This document shows, one piece after another, positions 34,031 through 39,732 of a stretch of DNA of 39,732 nt (position 1 is its first letter; every line of letters starts with the position of its first letter). The DNA comes from an uncultured Lachnospiraceae bacterium (GTDB lineage: Bacteria; Bacillota; Clostridia; Lachnospirales; Lachnospiraceae). The translations under genes were made by a program, and so were the position numbers. The stretch covers positions 1-39,732 of the forward strand of contig CAMWGV010000024.1 in the NCBI GenBank assembly GCA_947173945.1, written 5' to 3'. The notes under the pieces were generated by a model. The model was not told the DNA's origin and searched no databases. It saw only the letters and a list, made by a program, of their open reading frames with translations.

Positions 34031-34128
34031 GTTTTATTTCTGATGAAGAATATTTATTTGTATCTTAATTTTTTCAAAAAATAAATTGTAATATAACTGC
34101 AATTTATATATCATATAAGAAACTTGTC

Positions 34129-35913
34129 CTACTCTACATCCTGCAGTGCTGCAACTCCTTCTTCACCTGTACGAACCTTAACAACCTGCTCCACATTGTA
34201 TACGAAAATCTTTCCGTCACCAATATGACCGGTGTAAAGTGTCTTCTTTGCAGTCTCAATCACCTGCGCCACAGGTATTTTGCTTACCACTACCTCAATC
34301 TTAACCTTTGGCAGGAGTGTTGCATCTAATTCAACACCACGATACATCTCGCCTGCACCCTTCTGAATTCCACATCCCATTACCTGAGTCATGGTCATTC
34401 CGGTTACACCTAATTCATTCAGTGCACGTCTCAGCTTCTCGTATCTTGAAAGCTTAGCCACAATAACGATCTTATAAATTCCCGTTGCAGATGCTACCGG
34501 TGCCTGTGCCACCTTAACTGCCGCATCAACCTGAGCAGGAGATGCCTGATTGTAGTCCTCCACACCTAAATCTGTATTTTCATTTTCATCCATGATGTTT
34601 GAAATATCCATAAGAGAAAATCCGGCATAAGCGGATGGAAGTCCATGCTCTGTAGCATCAAGACCTACAATTTCCTCCTCCTCAGTAACACGAAGACCAA
34701 ATATAAGCTTTATTAAATAAAATGTAATTGTAATCGTTACCACTGTAAATGCAATAATAGCAAACATTCCCATCAGCTGTGTTCCAAGAAGTTTAAAGCC
34801 ACCACCGTAAAAAAGTCCCTTATCAATAATCTGGTTAGCACCAAAGAATTTACCATCACCGTATCCTCTTGCGAATGCAGGTGCTGTATCGGTAGCAAAC
34901 AGACCAACTGCAATTGTTCCCCATATACCATTCATCATATGTACTGCAACTGCACCTACCGGGTCATCAATATGAAGCTTGTAATCCAAAAGCCATACTC
35001 CAAATATTACAAGAACACCTGCCACCGCACCTATAATGATTGAGCCAAATGCATCCGTGACATCACAGGATGCAGTTACTGCCACAAGTCCTGCAAGTGA
35101 TGCATTCAGGCACATGGAAACATCAGGCTTGCCATATTTAACCCATGTAAATACCATACATACTACAGTTGCAATTGCAGGAGCAATTGTGGTTGTAACA
35201 AATATTGATCCAAGCTCTCCGATGGACGCTGCTGCCGCACCATTAAATCCATACCAGCCGAACCACAGGATAAATACACCTAATGCTCCCAACGGAAGAT
35301 TATGTCCCGGAAAAGCATTTACCTTTGTTATCTTTCCACTCTTGTCTCTTGTAAACTTTCCAATACGTGGTCCAAGAATTTTTGCACCGATGATGGCACA
35401 TATACCACCAACCATATGTATACAGGTTGAACCTGCGAAGTCGTGGAAGCCTCTTTGGGCAAGCCAACCACCGCCCCATACCCAGTGAGCTTCAATCGGG
35501 TATATAAATCCTGAAATGATTGCTGAGTATACACAATAGGATAAAAACTTTGTTCTCTCAGCCATAGCACCTGATACAATCGTTGCCGTAGTTGCGCAGA
35601 ATACTAAGTTGAACACAAAATTTGACCAGTCAAAGCTTTCATAAGCTGTAAATATATCAAATCCCGGCTTTCCTATAAGACCCATCATGTCCTCTCCAAG
35701 AAGAAGACTGAATCCAATCAGGATGAACATTACCGTACCGATACAAAAATCCATAAGATTTTTCATGATAATGTTACCTGCATTCTTTGCCCTGGTAAAG
35801 CCTGTCTCCACCATAGCAAAGCCTGCCTGCATCCAAAATACTAATGCGGCACCGATTAAAAACCAGACGCCAAAAATGTTGTCAGATACAAACTGCATTA
35901 ACTCTTCTGTCAT
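34129..35913 (-). CDS. Ammonium transporter fused to a PII signalling domain
   Basis: 594 residues. Amt channel (about 1-410, roughly 11 membrane helices; AMVETGFTRAKN, GSTCIHMVGG and WFGWYGFNGA are Amt signatures), a linker of about 65 residues, and a complete GlnB/GlnK domain at 479-594. In PII numbering the domain keeps the T-loop RGVE and Tyr46 (residue 524), but the uridylylation Tyr51 is Leu (529), so GlnD-type control is unlikely. Fusion ties the gating partner to the channel permanently, and ATP/ADP/2-oxoglutarate or electrostatic signals could act in cis. Encoded downstream of purF and glnN, in a nitrogen cluster. AAAAGGAGG precedes the ATG. Confidence 0.95.
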   Translation of the reverse strand: MTEELMQFVSDNIFGVWFLIGAALVFWMQAGFAMVETGFTRAKNAGNIIMKNLMDFCIGTVMFILIGFSLLLGEDMMGLIGKPGFDIFTAYESFDWSNFVFNLVFCATTATIVSGAMAERTKFLSYCVYSAIISGFIYPIEAHWVWGGGWLAQRGFHDFAGSTCIHMVGGICAIIGAKILGPRIGKFTRDKSGKITKVNAFPGHNLPLGALGVFILWFGWYGFNGAAAASIGELGSIFVTTTIAPAIATVVCMVFTWVKYGKPDVSMCLNASLAGLVAVTASCDVTDAFGSIIIGAVAGVLVIFGVWLLDYKLHIDDPVGAVAVHMMNGIWGTIAVGLFATDTAPAFARGYGDGKFFGANQIIDKGLFYGGGFKLLGTQLMGMFAIIAFTVVTITITFYLIKLIFGLRVTEEEEIVGLDATEHGLPSAYAGFSLMDISNIMDENENTDLGVEDYNQASPAQVDAAVKVAQAPVASATGIYKIVIVAKLSRYEKLRRALNELGVTGMTMTQVMGCGIQKGAGEMYRGVELDATLLPKVKIEVVVSKIPVAQVIETAKKTLYTGHIGDGKIFVYNVEQVVKVRTGEEGVAALQDVE

Positions 35914-35934
35914 AATTTTTTCCTCCTTTTATGC

Positions 35935-35957
35935 TACGATTTTTAATGTAAATCGTA
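35935..35957 (-). promoter_or_regulatory. Hairpin in the amt leader
   Basis: TACGATTT (35935-35942) with AAATCGTA (35950-35957), an 8-bp stem with a 7-nt loop about 10 nt ahead of the ribosome site. No U run. Its role is unknown; it could protect the 5' end or take part in regulation. Confidence 0.45.
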
Positions 35958-36004
35958 ATCCTTGATGTCATATAAATTCTTTCTTTAAGTATTAATATCT
36001 ATAT

Positions 36005-36060
36005 AAAAAAGCGATGCATGGTTTGCTTTACTTTTTTGTAAATGCCCCATTGCATCGCTT
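36005..36060 (-). terminator. Terminator after purF
   Basis: AAGCGATGCA (36009-36018) pairs with TGCATCGCTT (36051-36060), enclosing a smaller TTTAC/GTAAA hairpin, with a run of six T on the minus strand. It begins 10 nt after the purF stop. Confidence 0.85.
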
Positions 36061-36070
36061 AATTATTTTA

Positions 36071-37453
36071 TTATTGTGGAATACTCATCGGATAATTATT
36101 ATCAAAACAAGCCCGACATATCGGCAAGTCTCCTACCATCGTCTGCAAATCCTCGATTTTCATATATCCGAGTGTATCGGCTCCTATAAGCTGTCTTATT
36201 TCCTCCTCGGAATGTGAGGAAGCAATAAGCTGTTTGTTTGATGGGACATCCGTCCCAAAGTAGCAGGGATAAAGAAACGGCGGTGAACATATTCTCACAT
36301 GAACACTTTTTGCTCCTGCTTTTTTCAGCATGTGTATCAGATTGGCAATCGTTGTCCCTCTGACAATGGAATCATCCACAAGCACAATGCTTTTATCCTT
36401 AACAGACGACTCCAAAACGCTTAACTTAAGCCTTACGCTTGATTCCCTTTCCTTCTGTGTGGGCTTTATAAAGGTTCTTCCCACATAGCTGTTTTTGTAA
36501 AACACCTGACTATATGGTATTCCCGAGGCCTTTGAATATCCCATTGCAGCCGCAACACCCGATTCGGGAACTCCTGCAACAATATCCGCCTCTACAGGAT
36601 ATGCCTTTGCAAGAGCTTCACCTGCCTTAAGTCTTGCATCATATACTGATATACCGTCTATGGTGCTGTCAAGTCTTGCAAAATATATATATTCAAAAAT
36701 GCAGTGTGCGCATTTTCCATTACAGAGGTTTTTGTAGGAGTGCAAACCCTCCCTTGTTACAGTCACAACCTCACCCGGAAGCACATCCCTTATAAATGTT
36801 GCTCCAAGGGTGCTAAGCGCACAGCTCTCGGAAGCTATTATATACGAATCGTCCTTTTTTCCTATACAAAGAGGCTTAAGTCCTAAAGGATCCCTGACGC
36901 CGATAAGCTTCCTCGGACTTGCAATCACAAGACCATAAGCTCCCTTTATCTTTTCCGCCGCTTTTATGATAGCCTCCTCAACGGAGTTGGTATTTACCCT
37001 TTCCCTTGCTATAAAGTAGGCTATAAGCTCCGAATCGGTTGTGGTCTGAAATATTGCGCCTGTTCTTGCAAGCTCACACTTAAGCTCCTCCGTATTTACA
37101 AGATTACCATTATGTGCAAGTGCCAGTGTTCCCTTAATGTAATTAAGTACAAGAGGCTGAGCGTTATTTATGGAAGTGTCTCCCGTTGTTGAGTATCTCA
37201 CATGACCCACACCTATATTTCCTTTTAGTGGGGCTAAAACATTTTCCTTAAAGACCTCGCTTACAAGTCCCATGCCCCTCTCAACCTTCATGTTTCCCAT
37301 AGGTCCGCTTGTATCAGAAACGGCAATTCCACAGGATTCCTGCCCGCGATGCTGCAACGAGGACAGTCCGTAATATATCTGCTGTGCAACATCGCCGCCG
37401 GAAATATTATATATTCCAAAAACTCCACATGCCTCTTTTATTTCCTGTTCCAT
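36071..37453 (-). CDS. purF: Amidophosphoribosyltransferase
   Basis: 460 residues. First step of purine synthesis: PRPP plus glutamine to phosphoribosylamine. An eight-residue propeptide (MEQEIKEA) precedes nucleophile Cys9; the N-terminal Ntn amidotransferase domain (HRGQESCGIA, AHNGN) is followed by the PRTase domain with PRPP loop VLVDDSIVRGTT at 357-368. Cysteines near 248/251, 397, 446 and 449 match the [4Fe-4S] ligands of the Bacillus-type, oxygen-sensitive enzyme. The frame extends to 37504, but GGGAGGA precedes ATG 37453. It is alone, away from other pur genes, between glnN and amt-PII. Confidence 0.95.
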   Translation of the reverse strand: MEQEIKEACGVFGIYNISGGDVAQQIYYGLSSLQHRGQESCGIAVSDTSGPMGNMKVERGMGLVSEVFKENVLAPLKGNIGVGHVRYSTTGDTSINNAQPLVLNYIKGTLALAHNGNLVNTEELKCELARTGAIFQTTTDSELIAYFIARERVNTNSVEEAIIKAAEKIKGAYGLVIASPRKLIGVRDPLGLKPLCIGKKDDSYIIASESCALSTLGATFIRDVLPGEVVTVTREGLHSYKNLCNGKCAHCIFEYIYFARLDSTIDGISVYDARLKAGEALAKAYPVEADIVAGVPESGVAAAMGYSKASGIPYSQVFYKNSYVGRTFIKPTQKERESSVRLKLSVLESSVKDKSIVLVDDSIVRGTTIANLIHMLKKAGAKSVHVRICSPPFLYPCYFGTDVPSNKQLIASSHSEEEIRQLIGADTLGYMKIEDLQTMVGDLPICRACFDNNYPMSIPQ

Positions 37454-37529
37454 ATTTTCCTCCCGGAATTTGAACATCAGCCATTCCGTATTTGTCTTTG
37501 GCACATGTTCGAATCAGCAATTCTTAACC

Positions 37530-39629
37530 CTATACTGCAAACAAGAGTTTTTCATATGTCGGATATGGTAATATGTCATCAGGAATAAGCGCTTCTATCT
37601 CATTTGCACAGGCAGCAATCTCATCCATCTTAGGAAGTACCTTGTCACGGCATGCATTTGCAGCCTCCTGCATTTCAGCAATGGCAAGCGCTTCCTCCGT
37701 AATAGTCTTAAGCTCTGCCACGTTATCAGTGATAAATTTATATGCATCAGTAAGCTTTTTAACAAGTGCTTCCTCAGTTTCCATTGAAAGACTTGGCATA
37801 AATGCCTTTGCATTTGCTGCATCACCTGCTACTTTTCCTGCATATGCCGAAACGGAAGGCAGGAAATCTTTTGTAAGCATATCAGCCATTGTACGTGCCT
37901 CAATTCCTATTGTCTTTACATAGTTCTCAAGAAGAATTTCATATCTTGCAAATATTTCTTCCTTTGTAAAAATACCATGCTTTGTAAAGAGCTCAACATT
38001 TTTATCTTCAATAAATTTAGGAAGACAATCAGGTGTAGTCGGAAGATTATATAAGCCTCTGGCTTCTGCTTCCTGAACCCACTCGTCTGTATAGCCGTTT
38101 CCGTTAAATACAACCTTCTTATGCTTTCTTATGGCACGCTTTATAAGCTCATGTACTGCATGCTCCATATCCTCCGGCTTTGTTCCCTCAAGCTCATGGT
38201 AGAACTGCTCAAGTGCCTCTGCAACAGCAGTATTCAGAACAATATTAGGTGTTGAAACGGAAGCTGCTGAGCCAAGCATACGGAACTCAAATTTATTTCC
38301 TGTAAATGCAAAAGGTGACGTACGGTTTCTATCTGTATTATCCTTAAAGAAATGAGGAAGAACATGGGCTCCCGTCTCAAGCTGTACTTTTTCCTGCTTT
38401 CCAAAATATGTATCATTTTCTATAGACTGGAGAACTGCTGTAAGCTCATCTCCAAGGAATATTGAAATGATTGCAGGAGGAGCTTCATTTCCTCCAAGCC
38501 TGTGGTCATTACCCGCTGATGACGCTGCGATTCTCATCAAATCAGAATAATCGTCAACCGCCTTTATAACTGCCATGAGAAATACAAGGAACTGTATATT
38601 CTGTGCAGGTGTTCTTCCCGGATTAAGAAGATTTACACCATCATTTGTTGATACCGACCAGTTATTGTGCTTACCGCTTCCGTTGATTCCCTCAAACGGC
38701 TTTTCATGAAGAAGACACTTAAGTCCATGCTTTTCAGCCACTTTTTTCATAGTATCCATAGTAAGCTGGTTATGGTCAACGGCAACATTTGCACTTTCAA
38801 ATATAGGCGCCATCTCATGCTGTGCAGGTGCAACCTCATTGTGCTTTGTCTTAGCCGGTATACCGTACTTCCAAAGCTCCTTATCAAGGTCATGCATAAA
38901 TTCAGCAATTCTTGGCTTGATTGAGCCAAAGTAGTGGTCTTCCATCTCCTGTCCCTTTGGAGCAGGTGCTCCGAAAAGGGTTCTTCCACAGAACACAAGG
39001 TCTTTTCTCTTATTGTAAAGTTCCTTATCCACAAGGAAATATTCCTGCTCAGGTCCTATTGTTGTTGATACACCTGTTACTGTATCGTTTCCAAGAAGAT
39101 GAAGTATCTTAACTGCCTTTTCACTTAACACCTCCATGGAACGAAGCAAAGGAGTCTTTTTATCAAGTGCCTGACCGCCGTAAGCACAGAAAGCTGTAGG
39201 TATGTAAAGTGTACCATCCTTAATAAATGCAGGTGATGTAGGATCCCATGCAGTGTAACCTCTCGCTTCAAAGGTTGCTCTAAGACCACCTGACGGAAAG
39301 CTTGATGCATCAGGCTCACCCTTTACAAGCTCCTTACCTGAAAACTCCATAATAACCTCACCGTCACCAGCCGGCTGTATAAAGCTGTCATGCTTTTCTG
39401 CGGTAAAGCCTGTCATTGGCTGGAACCAATGTGTATAGTGTGTTGCACCATTTTCTACTGCCCACTCCTTCATTGCTACTGCAACGGAATTTGCAACATC
39501 AAGTTCAAGGTGTGTACCGTTTTCAATTGTCTTTTTAAGTGCCTTGTACATATCCTTAGGTAACTTTGTTCTCATTACCTTATCATTAAAAACAAGACTT
39601 CCATATAATTCCGGTATTTCATTTGCCAT
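37530..39629 (-). CDS. glnN: Type III glutamine synthetase
   Basis: 699 residues, the length of GSIII (about 700-730), not GSI or GSII. Makes glutamine from glutamate, ammonia and ATP. GSIII landmarks include THYTHWFQPMTG near 62, GPEQEYFL in the catalytic domain, NEVAPAQHE, HEKPFEGINGSGKHNNWS and RLGGNEAPP. AGGAG precedes ATG 39629. It forms an ammonium assimilation set with amt-PII. A terminator-like stem sits just before it in the presumed leader. Confidence 0.97.
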   Translation of the reverse strand: MANEIPELYGSLVFNDKVMRTKLPKDMYKALKKTIENGTHLELDVANSVAVAMKEWAVENGATHYTHWFQPMTGFTAEKHDSFIQPAGDGEVIMEFSGKELVKGEPDASSFPSGGLRATFEARGYTAWDPTSPAFIKDGTLYIPTAFCAYGGQALDKKTPLLRSMEVLSEKAVKILHLLGNDTVTGVSTTIGPEQEYFLVDKELYNKRKDLVFCGRTLFGAPAPKGQEMEDHYFGSIKPRIAEFMHDLDKELWKYGIPAKTKHNEVAPAQHEMAPIFESANVAVDHNQLTMDTMKKVAEKHGLKCLLHEKPFEGINGSGKHNNWSVSTNDGVNLLNPGRTPAQNIQFLVFLMAVIKAVDDYSDLMRIAASSAGNDHRLGGNEAPPAIISIFLGDELTAVLQSIENDTYFGKQEKVQLETGAHVLPHFFKDNTDRNRTSPFAFTGNKFEFRMLGSAASVSTPNIVLNTAVAEALEQFYHELEGTKPEDMEHAVHELIKRAIRKHKKVVFNGNGYTDEWVQEAEARGLYNLPTTPDCLPKFIEDKNVELFTKHGIFTKEEIFARYEILLENYVKTIGIEARTMADMLTKDFLPSVSAYAGKVAGDAANAKAFMPSLSMETEEALVKKLTDAYKFITDNVAELKTITEEALAIAEMQEAANACRDKVLPKMDEIAACANEIEALIPDDILPYPTYEKLLFAV

Positions 39630-39677
39630 ATCAATTCTCCTTCCTATTTTTCAAGAGCAAATTTCTTTTATTAAACG

Positions 39678-39716
39678 AAAAAAGGGCGCCTTAGAGATAT
39701 TCTCTAAAGCGCCTTT
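39678..39716 (-). terminator. Terminator-like hairpin in the glnN leader
   Basis: Stem 39685-39697 with 39701-39713 (13 bp; the one imperfect pair is G-U on the minus-strand RNA), followed by CTTTTTTCG. It lies about 50 nt before the glnN ATG, and I see no promoter in that gap, so it is more likely an attenuator read through when glnN is expressed than the end of another gene. The upstream side is outside the window. Confidence 0.65.
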
Positions 39717-39732
39717 GCTTTTTATACAACGA

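Noticed and set aside
37573-37923. Long plus-strand frames opposite glnN and other minus-strand genes.
   Set aside because: They mirror conserved coding sequence, lack ribosome sites and have unusual composition; typical antisense shadows.

Overview
The window is from a low-GC Gram-positive bacterium. I infer a Clostridia/Lachnospiraceae-type anaerobe from the type III glutamine synthetase, the Fe-S-type PurF, the Amt-PII fusion, the GG(A/G)GG ribosome binding sites and the consensus sigma-A-like promoters. Nearly all genes lie on the minus strand. The exceptions are a gene fragment at the left edge, an Rrf2 regulator followed by an HD-GYP gene near 24-25.7 kb, and a tiny toxin gene at 33.8 kb. 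There are no rRNA or tRNA genes, intact IS elements or CRISPR arrays.

Layout: (1) 0.1-3.8 kb: a PocR-domain hybrid histidine kinase with a two-receiver response regulator that has no DNA-binding domain. (2) 3.8-9.2 kb: a loose region with several decayed genes (an internally deleted metallo-beta-lactamase-fold gene, a multi-frameshift small gene, three short orphan frames). Intact genes lie between them: ilvC with its FadR-type regulator, a Cys-rich unknown, an HD hydrolase and a HAD phosphatase. (3) 9.2-24.5 kb: a sulfur/cysteine island made of iscR-like, iscS and iscU; cysK; metNIQ; mnmA and cysE; transsulfuration enzyme, C-S lyase, gshA and a class II amidotransferase; a LysR regulator with a lipoprotein; and a second three-cysteine Rrf2 regulator. 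(4) 24.6-26.9 kb: an HD-GYP protein and a ferredoxin-fused aldo/keto reductase. (5) 26.9-33.6 kb: an antimicrobial-peptide-style module made of an OmpR regulator, a BcrAB-like ABC pair, a histidine kinase with one membrane segment and a MacB-like ABC pair. (6) 33.6-34.1 kb: a holin-like type I toxin with a convergent antisense RNA. (7) 34.1-39.7 kb: nitrogen assimilation genes, amt-PII fusion, purF and glnN.

The sulfur island reads as one coordinated system. CysE and CysK make cysteine, MetNIQ imports methionine or a related sulfur compound, and the PLP lyases interconvert sulfur amino acids. GshA makes gamma-glutamylcysteine, while IscS, IscU and MnmA spend cysteine sulfur on Fe-S clusters and tRNA thiolation. 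A 17-bp palindrome, CCTAT-N7-ATAGG, recurs at the control regions of cysK, metNIQ, the transsulfuration operon and the LysR gene, which suggests a CymR-like Rrf2 regulon.

The most interesting elements are three. First, a 31-codon leader peptide in front of metNIQ carries a Cys-Cys-Cys run preceded by clustered Met codons, followed by mutually exclusive antiterminator and terminator hairpins: an apparent ribosome-mediated sulfur amino acid attenuator. Second, the toxin locus has sense and antisense RNAs that begin with near-identical leaders in mirror orientation. Third, gshA is coupled to a class II amidotransferase and C-S lyases with no gshB nearby, a layout reminiscent of EgtA/EgtC.
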